From the NCBI GenBank assembly GCA_017517965.1, contig JAFWXR010000024.1:33616-97615 (forward strand): a DNA stretch of 64,000 nucleotides. Reading direction: 5' to 3'. The translations under genes and the position numbers were made by a program. This DNA comes from Clostridia bacterium (lineage in GTDB: Bacteria; Bacillota; Clostridia; Oscillospirales; Feifaniaceae). Each line of letters opens with the position of its first letter. Within the stretch, counting starts at the first letter, position 1. Under the pieces are notes generated by a model. The model was given only the letters and a program-made list of their open reading frames with translations. It was not told the origin of the DNA and ran no database searches. Shown here piece after piece: positions 35,820 to 43,726 of the stretch.

Positions 35820-35848
35820 ATTATAACAAAATCAATATATCAAGTCAA
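35820..35848 (-). promoter_or_regulatory. Sigma-A promoter of the pyr operon
   Basis: TTGACT (35843-35848, minus strand) and a perfect TATAAT (35820-35825) are separated by 17 bp. The start point would lie ~35813, giving a ~80-nt leader that contains the two hairpins before pyrC. Confidence 0.85.
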
Positions 35849-36999
35849 GAGTGTAAAGCGAGTCTGACGAGTCTTTTATGATATACAGCCATCAGTAGCA
35901 GAAGGGCAAGAAGCCAGAGGGGCATAAACCTGATTCCGACGTATTTTGCAATAAGTCCGAAAAGAGTCGGCATAAGACAGGTGCCGGTATATGCACTTGC
36001 CATCTGAACGCCTATAATCGCCTGTGAATGCTCTTTGCCAAAGTAGGAGGGCGTCGAATGTATGATGCATGGGTAAATGGGTGCACAGCCGAGCCCTATG
36101 AGAACAAATCCTGCAAGGGTGGCAATATTTCCGAGGGGCAGCAAGAGAACGGCTATGCCTGCAAAAATTATGCCCTGACCGCCGTAAATCAGCGTTCTGT
36201 CCGAGAATTTATACGCAAGAAAGCCGTTTACGGCACGTCCGAGAGTCATACCTATAAAAAACATACTTGCATATCCTGCCGCAACGTCAGCAGGGATATT
36301 CTTAAATAGCGCCATATAACTTCCTGCCCACAGCATAACCGTGCTTTCGAGTGAGCAGTAACAGAAAAAGGTTATCATAACCTCTTTTACACCCTTCAGC
36401 CTGAAGGTTTCAGAGAGGGAGAGCGGTTTGCCCGACGTGGCGTCACTTGTTACGGTTTTTTTCCAGAGAGGCAGGCTTAAAAATATGAAAATGCACAGGA
36501 TTGCCTGTATTACCGATACGGTGCCGTAGCCCGTGTGCCAGCCTTTTCCGCTTTTCAAAGCATATTCCATTATGTACGGGCTGATTACCGTGCCGACACC
36601 CCACATACAGTGAAGCCAACTCATGTGACTTGCTGAATAGTGAAGAGCAACGTAGTTGTTGAGTGCCGCATCAATGCTTCCTGCACCGAGACCGTAGGGT
36701 ACGGCAAGCAGACACAAAGCAAAAAAAGAACGGCTGAGTGAAAAACCGCCGAGTGCGACAGCCGTCATGGCAACGCTTACGGCGGTGACTTTGCCTGCGC
36801 CGAAACGGCGGGTTATCCTGTCACTGCAAAGACTTGATATTATAGTACCTATTGCAATAATCATCGAGATGATACCTGCAAAGGAGACCGGCACGTCAAG
36901 TTCGGTATACATTGACGGCCACCCCGAGCCGAGAAGTGAATCGGGCAGACCGAGACTTATAAAAGCCAGATATATAACGGCAATAAGCAAATTTATCAT
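35845..36999 (-). CDS. Major facilitator superfamily transporter
   Basis: ~384 residues from ATG 36999, which has GGAGG 8-9 nt upstream; the ORF opens at 37080 inside the terminator repeat. Twelve hydrophobic helices; FISLGLPDSLLGSGWP in helix 1 and CSDRITRRFGAGKV in the 2-3 loop are MFS features found in FucP/GlcP-like and small Firmicutes sugar or drug permeases. The substrate cannot be read. The 3' end overlaps the -35 of the pyr promoter. Confidence 0.88.
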   Translation of the reverse strand: MINLLIAVIYLAFISLGLPDSLLGSGWPSMYTELDVPVSFAGIISMIIAIGTIISSLCSDRITRRFGAGKVTAVSVAMTAVALGGFSLSRSFFALCLLAVPYGLGAGSIDAALNNYVALHYSASHMSWLHCMWGVGTVISPYIMEYALKSGKGWHTGYGTVSVIQAILCIFIFLSLPLWKKTVTSDATSGKPLSLSETFRLKGVKEVMITFFCYCSLESTVMLWAGSYMALFKNIPADVAAGYASMFFIGMTLGRAVNGFLAYKFSDRTLIYGGQGIIFAGIAVLLLPLGNIATLAGFVLIGLGCAPIYPCIIHSTPSYFGKEHSQAIIGVQMASAYTGTCLMPTLFGLIAKYVGIRFMPLWLLALLLLMAVYHKRLVRLALHS

Positions 37000-37048
37000 A
37001 GTGTTTTCCTCCGTTTGATACCGTGTATTATAGCACGTTTTTTCAAAA

Positions 37049-37087
37049 ATGCAAAAAGAATGCAGGCAAGATGCCTGCACCCTTTTA
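37049..37087. repeat. Direct repeat copy 1 (terminator-bearing)
   Basis: A ~40-bp sequence containing the stem GCAGGCA-AGA-TGCCTGC followed by CACCCTTTT. It is nearly identical to 41268-41308; the only differences visible are in the lengths of the A- and T-runs. Here it lies after the stop of 37085-37648 (minus) and can terminate that gene. Confidence 0.9.
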
Positions 37088-37648
37088 TTTTAAAATTTCA
37101 ACAACTCTTGTTTCGCCGTACCATTCAACTTTACAATCAAGACTTTCTGCAATTGCTCGCACAGGAACCAATGTTCTTCCTGAAACTATTACCGCCGGTG
37201 AATCCAGGACAACAATGTTGTCGTTTTTGAGAAGATAGTCCTTAGCGATAGTAATTTTGATAGTGGTATTATCGGTTTTGCCTATGGCTGTACGGGTTGT
37301 TCCGTCCCAATCAACTTCTGCACCAAGGTATTCAAAAATTGTGCGCATAGGAACCATTGTTCTGCCATTGATAAGCATCGGGACAACGTCAAATTCAATC
37401 TGTTTACCATTGATAAAAACTTTAATTGCGTTATCTCCGTTGGAGTTGTTTTTAGTTTCATCAAAGGTTGAGTCATAATACGTTTCAATGTCATCGTAAT
37501 TGGAAGATACGTTATCAGTAGCTGTTTCGTCATACGTCTCGTCGTAATCGTATTCTATATTCGCATTGTCGCTGAATTCTTCGGCGTAAGCCGTTGTAAA
37601 TGAAAATATCATAATTAGCGACAAAACAACAGACAATATTTTTTTCAT
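37085..37648 (-). CDS. Secreted stalk-domain protein (copper amine oxidase N-terminal-like)
   Basis: 187 residues. Signal peptide ~1-22, acidic Tyr/Asp/Asn-rich linker (~25-72), then one stalk domain (~75-187) with its two diagnostic loops NGRTMVPMRTIFEYLGA and SGRTLVPVRAIAESLDC. These domains are common surface-anchoring or peptidoglycan-proximal modules in Clostridia; no copper enzyme activity is implied. A short gap separates it from the M23 protein gene upstream. Confidence 0.86.
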   Translation of the reverse strand: MKKILSVVLSLIMIFSFTTAYAEEFSDNANIEYDYDETYDETATDNVSSNYDDIETYYDSTFDETKNNSNGDNAIKVFINGKQIEFDVVPMLINGRTMVPMRTIFEYLGAEVDWDGTTRTAIGKTDNTTIKITIAKDYLLKNDNIVVLDSPAVIVSGRTLVPVRAIAESLDCKVEWYGETRVVEILK

Positions 37649-37675
37649 ATGAAACCTCTCTTTTGTGCAGGACGA

Positions 37676-39991
37676 TTATTTAAGAATGTCATTGATTTTG
37701 TTCAGGGTGTTAGGACCTGCAATTCCGTCAACTGACAGACCATATTTCGACTGAAAATTCTTAACCGCCTGTTGTGTTCCGTTGCCGAAAATACCGTCAA
37801 CAGTCAATCCTGCATTCATTATTCTGTTTAGTGCTGTCTGTAGTTCTTTGACAGCGGAACCGCTTGAACCGTTACTTAATATTTGATTTGTGTTTGTTAT
37901 GGCTTTTTTTGTGCTTGCAGGGACGTTCGGGGTTGTTGGAGCCGTTAGGATTTCATTGATTTTACTAAGTGTAGCTTGTCCTGCTATTCCGTCTACAGTT
38001 AAACCGTATCTGGATTGGAATTCTCTTACGGCATTTTCTGTGTCATTACCGAAAATACCATCAACAGTTAATCCTGCATTCATTATTTGGTTAAGATTAT
38101 TCTGAAGTTCTTTGACAGCTGATCCGCTTGAACCGTTACGAAGAACACTTTGAGTTGAAGAGGTGCCGTTTACGGTAAAGCTTTTCGTGGCGGTTACAAC
38201 CTTACCGGACGTATCTACGGCTTCAATTTTCATAGTGTAATTTCCTGATGAAAGTTTTCCGAAGGTCAATCTCTGGTTGAGGTTTGCCGGGCGTATATCC
38301 ATATACGTAGAGTTGGGGGTATCCGTGGTTGATTGTACAAGGCTTCCGTCCGAACTGTAAATATAGCCTCGTACTCTTGAAATTGGGTAGTTGGATGAAA
38401 TGTCTCCCAGTATGTTGAAAGAACTTCTGATGTTGAGGGATACCGGATATTTTTCAAGATTAATTCGCAAAGTCGATTCAGCTTTACTTTCTCCGGAAAC
38501 AGTGAAGTTTTTGTTTATTTTGATCACCTGACCGGAAACATCAATTGCTTCAACACAAAGTGTGTAATTACCGGGAGATAGTTTTCCAAAAAGGAGACTG
38601 TTATTGAGATTGGCGGTTTTTACATTCAGCTTTTTTGAGTTTGGTATGTCTTCGGAGGAGTCGTATACAACATCTCCTTGCTTTATATACCCTGAAACCT
38701 TTTTGATGGTGTAATTTGATGTAATTGTTCCACTGAGACTAAATGGGCTTCCCTGTCTGATTGATGTGGGATAAGCTGTGAGATCAATATTCAACGTTGA
38801 GTTTTGTTGTGTGGTTTTTGTTTCGCCACAATAGCACTGTCCGTTGTTGTAAGTATAGTCGTGTGAATGTGCTGTTGAGATATTTCCGGAATCGTATTGC
38901 TTTGCAGTTGATACTATTGTTGTGAGTGTTGGTTTTTGGTATGGAGGCAATGAAGATTGATAAGAATTATCAGATTCTGAATCAGAATATTTTTCAATGT
39001 GATCAGAGTAAACATATGCGGTATAACACATTTTTTTTACGTCATCTTCGAAATATATTGCATACCATGTGTTGCCATAAGCATTCGTGACTGTGCCAAG
39101 CACGTTCAATCGGTCAAACACTACGTCATCTGAAAGGCATTCTGCATCTTTGTATGGGGCTTTTCTGACAATCGCCTTATAGGTTTTGCTGTCTTTTTTG
39201 AGATACAATTGCTGTATGTTTGTGCTGAAGGTAGATTGCCAGTCATACGCTTCACCACACTCTTTGCATGCACCTAAAACACCGGAATCAGATGTGTGAT
39301 AATTTTTTGTACCGAGTTCTTTGTGATCTGTAGAGCATTTTTTATAAAGATAATAATTTATTGATGCAGAACCTACAGGCCGCCCACCGTTTGTTTCCTG
39401 GAGTGAATTTCCTTTTCGAGTGTATCCCTGTGGGCATGGATTAACATTGCAACTTGAGTCATAAGATGATCCGTAATGAATACCTAAATGGAGGTGATTT
39501 CCATAGCGTGTTTCAGTTCCGTCTCCGGAACCGCCAACTGATCCTATTGGTGTGTTGATATCGACCTTTTGTCCTTCTTTGAATACACTGATTTTGCTCA
39601 AATGCATGTAAACAGAAAAATATCCGTCTTCATGATTGATAACAATACTGCGACCTTCCGCTCCGGCGGTATTGTTATCTACTGTATGTACAATACCTTT
39701 TCTAACCGGGTAAACTACAGTTCCTCTGCTTTGGGCTATGTCTACACCGTAATGGTATCGATTATATACTTTGTTTTCTGATGGATCTGTTCCACGATAG
39801 CCATATGAAGAAATGATTCTAGAATATGCTGATGTTGTTGAGGTATAGTCGTGAATTGGCCAATACCATCTTGCTTTGGTAATATTACCGTCGTAATCGC
39901 CAGCGGCGAATGCTGGAGAGGCAGTTATAGTACTTGCTGTAAATACGATACACATTAGGATAGTAGTTAATTTTAATAAATATTTTCTCAT
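37676..39991 (-). CDS. Secreted M23 peptidase with SH3b, Ig-like and peptidoglycan-binding repeats
   Basis: 771 residues. Signal peptide ~1-29; LytM/M23 metallopeptidase ~60-180 with HYGVD and GNHLHLGIHYG (zinc ligands H..D and HxH); a Cys-containing linker; SH3b-like ~262-340 (LNVLGTVTNAYGNTWYAIY); two Ig-like repeats (~400-500 and ~505-612) each ending in SGNYT-type strands; and two PG_binding_1 domains (~619-690, ~705-771) with GLTVDGIFGN and DGIAG motifs. A secreted cell-wall endopeptidase held by its C-terminal repeats. Codons are AT-rich compared with the pyr genes. Confidence 0.88.
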   Translation of the reverse strand: MRKYLLKLTTILMCIVFTASTITASPAFAAGDYDGNITKARWYWPIHDYTSTTSAYSRIISSYGYRGTDPSENKVYNRYHYGVDIAQSRGTVVYPVRKGIVHTVDNNTAGAEGRSIVINHEDGYFSVYMHLSKISVFKEGQKVDINTPIGSVGGSGDGTETRYGNHLHLGIHYGSSYDSSCNVNPCPQGYTRKGNSLQETNGGRPVGSASINYYLYKKCSTDHKELGTKNYHTSDSGVLGACKECGEAYDWQSTFSTNIQQLYLKKDSKTYKAIVRKAPYKDAECLSDDVVFDRLNVLGTVTNAYGNTWYAIYFEDDVKKMCYTAYVYSDHIEKYSDSESDNSYQSSLPPYQKPTLTTIVSTAKQYDSGNISTAHSHDYTYNNGQCYCGETKTTQQNSTLNIDLTAYPTSIRQGSPFSLSGTITSNYTIKKVSGYIKQGDVVYDSSEDIPNSKKLNVKTANLNNSLLFGKLSPGNYTLCVEAIDVSGQVIKINKNFTVSGESKAESTLRINLEKYPVSLNIRSSFNILGDISSNYPISRVRGYIYSSDGSLVQSTTDTPNSTYMDIRPANLNQRLTFGKLSSGNYTMKIEAVDTSGKVVTATKSFTVNGTSSTQSVLRNGSSGSAVKELQNNLNQIMNAGLTVDGIFGNDTENAVREFQSRYGLTVDGIAGQATLSKINEILTAPTTPNVPASTKKAITNTNQILSNGSSGSAVKELQTALNRIMNAGLTVDGIFGNGTQQAVKNFQSKYGLSVDGIAGPNTLNKINDILK

Positions 39992-40045
39992 ATAGTCAAC
40001 TCCTTATTTATAGTTTGGACTGATAAGCATATTGCCTGTTCTTGA

Positions 40046-41110
40046 TCAGTTAACCAACACGCCGCTTCCGGTAAAGTTCCAATCCGGATGTTTTTTCTTC
40101 AGTATAGTCATTGTCGATTTCATAAGATCTGATGAAAAAGGAATTTCTGCTGAAAAAAGGTAAGTTCCGTTAGTGCACTTTATGTTGAATCCGGACGAGC
40201 GGAGTGATGATAAAATACTATCGCTTATCGTTCCGCTTATCTTTACAAAAGATATCTTGAAGGTGTTTGACTCATCAATTGCTGTAATCGTCGTAAATCC
40301 GAAAACACTTTTGTTTTTGCTGATGATATTATATGCATTTTCAAATGTCCGTACTGCCATATTTACAGATGCTGACGGTGGGTTTGAATATGTTTGTTTT
40401 GTTGAATTATTTGAAGTGATTGCGGTACGATTAGTAACAATGCTCGGCCTCTTTGGAGAAACGACAGGTCTTGAAACAGGTGTTGTTGCAGTTTTGCGAA
40501 TGTTGCCGTAAAGATCTTTTTTGCCGGCTTGATCTTTTTCATAAGCAAGAGTTAAAAACTTTCGACGTCTCGAAATTTCGTCATCGATATATTTTTGCCA
40601 GTATTCTTTATCCACACCAAAGTCATCGTATTGTATTAATTGATAACCGTTGGTAAAGGCTATAGCCAGTTTTAATAAAGCAAATTGATCATCCGACAAG
40701 TCCTTGAAGCCCCAGTCGGACAATAATTTATTTAGTTGTGATTTTTGATAAGGTATTGTGGAACTTATATTTATCCGTGGGTTGTTGTACAGGGTGAGTT
40801 CTTTTTCCACAACATAAGTTATGTGCTTTAGTATATTTTGTCTGTCATAAGCAATCAGTCTTTTGTAGACTTCTGTGTTTCTCATGGGATTAGATTGAAG
40901 TTTAAGCTGTTCTTTTTTGTCATTAATGGCTTTTTCGTTAGAGTATGATGTTACATCAATAATAGCACCAATGCACAATCCGATAATAAAACACCATTTT
41001 GTTGCGGGAAATGGGTCAAGAGGCATTGTTAACAGACCATTGCGTATAATTAAATCGATAAAAAGAAAGCCTGCCCCGGCCCCATACAGTCCAAATAATA
41101 CTGTGTGCAT
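40046..41110 (-). CDS. Membrane protein of unknown family
   Basis: 354 residues, not recognised. Two N-terminal hydrophobic segments (~5-24 and ~36-54) form a hairpin in the membrane, then a charged helical region (~60-215) with YDRQNILKHITYVVEKEL, a Thr/Ser/Pro/Asn-rich linker (~215-255), and a C-terminal alpha/beta domain (~258-354) with alternating strands (FKISFVKISG, YLFSAEIPF). Its GGAGG ribosome site is clear. It is the first gene of the AT-rich three-gene block bracketed by direct repeats. No function is proposed. Confidence 0.6.
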   Translation of the reverse strand: MHTVLFGLYGAGAGFLFIDLIIRNGLLTMPLDPFPATKWCFIIGLCIGAIIDVTSYSNEKAINDKKEQLKLQSNPMRNTEVYKRLIAYDRQNILKHITYVVEKELTLYNNPRINISSTIPYQKSQLNKLLSDWGFKDLSDDQFALLKLAIAFTNGYQLIQYDDFGVDKEYWQKYIDDEISRRRKFLTLAYEKDQAGKKDLYGNIRKTATTPVSRPVVSPKRPSIVTNRTAITSNNSTKQTYSNPPSASVNMAVRTFENAYNIISKNKSVFGFTTITAIDESNTFKISFVKISGTISDSILSSLRSSGFNIKCTNGTYLFSAEIPFSSDLMKSTMTILKKKHPDWNFTGSGVLVN

Positions 41111-41267
41111 ACAACATTCCTCCCTAGTTACAAATACAACTTATTTTTAATGTGAAAGTGTCAGTTTGTCACACATAATATGGTATCATATTTTTCGCCC
41201 AAAAACAACTTTGGCTTTGCAACTTTGTTGATAATTGTGCTTGGGATTACCTATTACGAATTAAATT

Positions 41268-41308
41268 ATGCAAAAAAGAATGCAGGCAAGATGCCTGCAC
41301 CCTTTTTT
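41268..41308. repeat. Direct repeat copy 2 (terminator-bearing)
   Basis: Second copy of the ~40-bp sequence at 37049-37087, same orientation, here just after the stop of the reverse rubrerythrin gene (minus), for which its hairpin and T-run form a terminator. Confidence 0.9.
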
Positions 41309-41329
41309 ATATACGAGGGAAAGTGATTT

Positions 41330-41917
41330 TTAGTTAAAATATCTTTTCAAAAGACCTTCAAGACCTTTGCCGTGGCGAGCTTCGTCACGTGCCATTTCGT
41401 GAACGGTGTCGTGAATAGCATCAAGGCCGTTCTTCTTAGCGCATGCAGCAAGGTCAAATTTACCCTGTGTTGCACCGTATTCACAGTCTACACGCCACTT
41501 GAGATTGTCCTTTGTCGTAGCCTTCATGTTGGGCTCTAAATCTTCGCCGAGAAGCTCTGCAAACTTTGCAGCGTGTTCAGCCTCTTCGTAAGCAGCCTTT
41601 TCCCAGTACAGACCTACTTCGGGATAGCCTTCACGATGAGCAATTCTTGCCATGCAGAGATACATACCAACCTCTGAACATTCGCCGTTGAAGTTTGCCA
41701 TAAGCTGTTCGAAGATATACTTCTTATCTTCTTCGGAAATGTCGGGATTGTTCTTTACTGTCTTGCCGTATACGCCGTATTCATGCTCTGCCGCAAGCTT
41801 CATTTCGCCTACAACTTCAGTAAACTTTTCACCGGGCACCTTGCATACGGGGCACTGCTCGGGAGCAGTTTCTCCTTCATGAACGTAACCGCAAACGGGA
41901 CATACAAATTTTTTCAT
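41330..41917 (-). CDS. Reverse rubrerythrin / NADH peroxidase-type
   Basis: ~195 residues from ATG 41917 (GAGGAG site upstream). The order of domains is reversed compared with classical rubrerythrin: rubredoxin first ([10 protein letters not shown] ... CPVCKVPGE, residues ~4-35), then a ferritin-like four-helix domain with Glu ligands ([47 protein letters not shown]). In Clostridium acetobutylicum such revRbr proteins reduce H2O2 and O2 with NADH-derived electrons and are PerR-controlled. The Fur/PerR gene lies just upstream and the Hrb at 196 could be the electron donor (inference). Confidence 0.9.
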   Translation of the reverse strand: MKKFVCPVCGYVHEGETAPEQCPVCKVPGEKFTEVVGEMKLAAEHEYGVYGKTVKNNPDISEEDKKYIFEQLMANFNGECSEVGMYLCMARIAHREGYPEVGLYWEKAAYEEAEHAAKFAELLGEDLEPNMKATTKDNLKWRVDCEYGATQGKFDLAACAKKNGLDAIHDTVHEMARDEARHGKGLEGLLKRYFN

Positions 41918-41942
41918 AATAATTCTCCTCATTTATATAAAT

Positions 41943-42320
41943 TTATTTCTGACATTTTGGGCAGACCCCCGAAAATTCGAGAGAGTGTGCTTCAACCGTG
42001 TAACCGCTTGCATCCTTTACGGTATGCTCAAGCGTATCCATAAACGGCAGGTCCACGTCACACACCTCACCGCAGTGGCGGCAGACAATGTGATAATGCG
42101 GTTTTACCGTGATATCAAAACGGTCGTCGGCACCTGCAAAGGTGAAACGCCGAACCTCGCCGATATCTGCCATTGCGGCACAGACACGGTAAACCGTTGC
42201 CCTGCTGATTGACGGATACTTCTCATGCACAGCCTTGTAGACCATACCCGCCGAAGGATGATTGAGTTCACAGAGAACGGAACGTATTATTTTTTTCTGA
42301 GTAGTATTTCGCTGTTCCAT
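41943..42320 (-). CDS. perR: Fur-family regulator, PerR-like
   Basis: 125 residues. Winged-helix DNA-binding half (HPSAGMVYKAVHEKYPSISRATVYRVCAAMADIGEVRR), a dimerisation half with metal ligands HYHIVCRHCGEVCDVD and the C-terminal CPKC forming the structural zinc site. PerR rather than Fur is favoured by its pairing with reverse rubrerythrin in one transcript. It likely represses both genes until peroxide oxidises its metal site. A palindrome over its own promoter suggests autoregulation. Confidence 0.85.
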   Translation of the reverse strand: MEQRNTTQKKIIRSVLCELNHPSAGMVYKAVHEKYPSISRATVYRVCAAMADIGEVRRFTFAGADDRFDITVKPHYHIVCRHCGEVCDVDLPFMDTLEHTVKDASGYTVEAHSLEFSGVCPKCQK

Positions 42321-42329
42321 ATTTTCTCC

Positions 42330-42352
42330 TTATTAGGACTCTGTCCTGATAA
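42330..42352 (-). promoter_or_regulatory. Palindromic operator upstream of perR
   Basis: The sequence reads TTATTAGGAC-TCT-GTCCTGATAA, an inverted repeat with 9 of 10 pairs matching. It lies directly after the -10 box and reaches the Shine-Dalgarno of perR, an ideal repressor position. It is longer and more GC-rich in its centre than the Bacillus PerR box, so the binding protein is inferred. Confidence 0.65.
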
Positions 42353-42353
42353 C

Positions 42354-42382
42354 AATATAACATACCGTTTCTCACTTGTCAA
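42354..42382 (-). promoter_or_regulatory. Sigma-A promoter of perR-rubrerythrin
   Basis: TTGACA (42377-42382, minus strand) and TATATT (42354-42359) with a 17-bp spacer. The -35 lies inside the last codons of the SleB-type gene. Confidence 0.82.
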
Positions 42383-43143
42383 CAAAAAAATAAATGATTT
42401 TCAATTTTTTTGTAAAAAGGTCTGTTTTGCTCTGCCCAGCTCGACGGTGAGAGAACGGGATTTACGAAATAAAGACAGTTTGCAACGACGCTGTAACTGT
42501 CGAGAGCAAGCTTTGCTGCTTTTATGCTGTCGGGTGAGGGGTTATTGTAAATCGTGCCGTTTGCTGTGGGTGTAAACTGTACGCCGTGGTTAGTGTCAAA
42601 AATAACGGAGTAGACGTCGTTTGGGAAATCTTTGTCGTCAACACGGTTTAAAACGACGTTGCCGACGGCAATTTTGCCGTCCATACTTTCGCCCTGTGCT
42701 TCGGCGTGGATTATGCGTGAAAGCCAGTATAAATCCTTTTCATCATATGTTTCGTTTGAAAGAATTATACGGTTTGCTTCACCGTTCCACGCGACCGTAA
42801 GATTGCACAGTTCGGCGGTGCTCCGCAGGGGGACGTAGGTCGTGCCGTCGTGTAAAAATGTGTTGGAAGACATTTGGTGGACGTTACCGTTGAACGTGAC
42901 GTGAGGGCTGTCTATTTTATATATGAAAGAATTACTGCCGTCCGAGACGGTAACGGTACGTTCTGTCGGTGACCACTCTACATTCAAATAAAATTTTTCA
43001 AAAAAGGCACGTACGGGCACGTATGACGTTCCCTCGTGAACGAGTGCGGTCACGTTGGTGGAATTTCCGTCAAGTCTGACGTCTGCCGCATAAGCGGTTG
43101 CCGTCAGTGTAATAATAAAAATCAGTGTGTAAATAAATTTCAT
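42379..43143 (-). CDS. Stalk domain + SleB-type cell wall hydrolase
   Basis: 254 residues. Signal peptide ~1-19, a copper-amine-oxidase-type stalk domain (~20-130; HEGTSYVPVRAFFEKF and HDGTTYVPLRSTAEL), and a C-terminal Hydrolase_2/SleB catalytic domain (~135-254) with WLSRIIHAEAQGE carrying the likely catalytic Glu, GNVVLNRV and GVQFTPTANGTIYNNP. SleB-type enzymes are lytic transglycosylases acting on cortex or vegetative peptidoglycan. Here the usual peptidoglycan-binding domain of SleB is replaced by the stalk domain. Possible partner of the YpeB-like protein at 24998. Confidence 0.88.
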   Translation of the reverse strand: MKFIYTLIFIITLTATAYAADVRLDGNSTNVTALVHEGTSYVPVRAFFEKFYLNVEWSPTERTVTVSDGSNSFIYKIDSPHVTFNGNVHQMSSNTFLHDGTTYVPLRSTAELCNLTVAWNGEANRIILSNETYDEKDLYWLSRIIHAEAQGESMDGKIAVGNVVLNRVDDKDFPNDVYSVIFDTNHGVQFTPTANGTIYNNPSPDSIKAAKLALDSYSVVANCLYFVNPVLSPSSWAEQNRPFYKKIENHLFFC

Positions 43144-43265
43144 TTCAACCTCCTTTTTAAGGCTGTATTATAGCATGTGAGGAGGTAACGGGGAAAGATG
43201 AAACGGAAAATTACAATATATTGGCAGGCGTTTTAAAAGTTACAAATAAAAAAATAAAAAAATTG

Positions 43266-43295
43266 TTGACAAGCCGTTTCGTTTTGTGGTATATT
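43266..43295 (+). promoter_or_regulatory. Promoter of the tRNA pair
   Basis: TTGACA (43266-43271) and TATATT (43290-43295) separated by 18 bp, ~33 bp ahead of tRNA-Thr. The intergenic stretch 43144-43265 holds nothing else recognised. Confidence 0.75.
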
Positions 43296-43328
43296 GATTA
43301 GGCTACTTTATGGTAGCAATTAAAAATT

Positions 43329-43404
43329 GCTGGTGTAGCTCAATTGGCAGAGCAGCTGATTTGTAATCAGCAGGTTGCGGGTTCGAGTCCCATCACCAGC
43401 TCCA
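43329..43404 (+). tRNA. tRNA-Thr (TGT)
   Basis: 76 nt with encoded CCA. Acceptor GCTGGTG/CACCAGC, D-arm AGCTCAATTGGCAGAGC, anticodon stem CTGAT/ATCAG enclosing TTTGTAA (anticodon TGT, reads ACA), T-loop GGTTCGAGTCCC. All arms pair. Confidence 0.97.
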
Positions 43405-43408
43405 TAAT

Positions 43409-43493
43409 GGGCGGGTTCCCGAGTGGCCAAAGGGGGCAGACTGTAAATCTGTTGCGTTTCGCTTCGGTGGTCCGAATCCACCCCCGCCCACCA
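43409..43493 (+). tRNA. tRNA-Tyr (GTA)
   Basis: 85 nt with encoded CCA. Acceptor GGGCGGG/CCCGCCC, anticodon loop CTGTAAA (GTA), a long class-II variable arm (GCGTTTCGCTTCGG region) and T-arm TGGTCCGAATCCA. Co-transcribed with tRNA-Thr across 4 bp. Confidence 0.97.
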
Positions 43494-43525
43494 AAAAAAG
43501 CAAGTCGAAAGACTTGCTTTTTTGT
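43493..43525 (+). terminator. Terminator of tRNA pair (shared 30-bp sequence, copy 1)
   Basis: An A-run, stem GCAAGTC-GAA-AGACTTGC (bounded by the runs) and a T-run directly after the CCA of tRNA-Tyr. The same ~30-bp sequence recurs at 43694 and 46643. Confidence 0.85.
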
Positions 43526-43693
43526 TTGTGTGGGCAGGGGTGGAATGAGGACCTTTTGCGCAAGCAAAGCGTACGTCGAAGCAGCCGAAAAACCGCGATA
43601 GGTTTTTCGGACTGTGAAGTCTCGAGCACCGCAGATTTTTCGTAACTGCTCGGAGCAGTCGAAAAATCAAGGAGTCGCAGAGTATCCACCACC
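43526..43693. other. Multi-hairpin non-coding element
   Basis: A 168-bp gene-free stretch packed with perfect stems: TTTGC-GCAA-GCAAA with a GNRA tetraloop (43555-43568), a 10-bp stem CCGAAAAACC/GGTTTTTCGG with loop GCGATA (43585-43610), and GATTTTTCG/CGAAAAATC (43634-43668) enclosing ACTGCT-CGG-AGCAGT. GGTGGA (43539-43544) can pair with TCCACC (43685-43690), closing the whole unit. It is flanked on both sides by the same terminator sequence. It could be a structured RNA or a small repeat element; no Rfam family is recognised by eye. Confidence 0.6.
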
Positions 43694-43726
43694 CAAAAAA
43701 GCAAGTCGAAAGACTTGCTTTTTTGT
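43694..43726. terminator. Shared 30-bp terminator, copy 2
   Basis: Same sequence as 43493-43525. Here it can terminate the minus-strand gene ending at 43726 and the plus-strand element to its left. Confidence 0.8.

Noticed and set aside
43344..43670. Open frames on both strands over the tRNA pair and its flank
   Set aside because: They run through two certain tRNA genes and the structured element, lack ribosome sites and give no plausible protein; such frames are common annotation artefacts.
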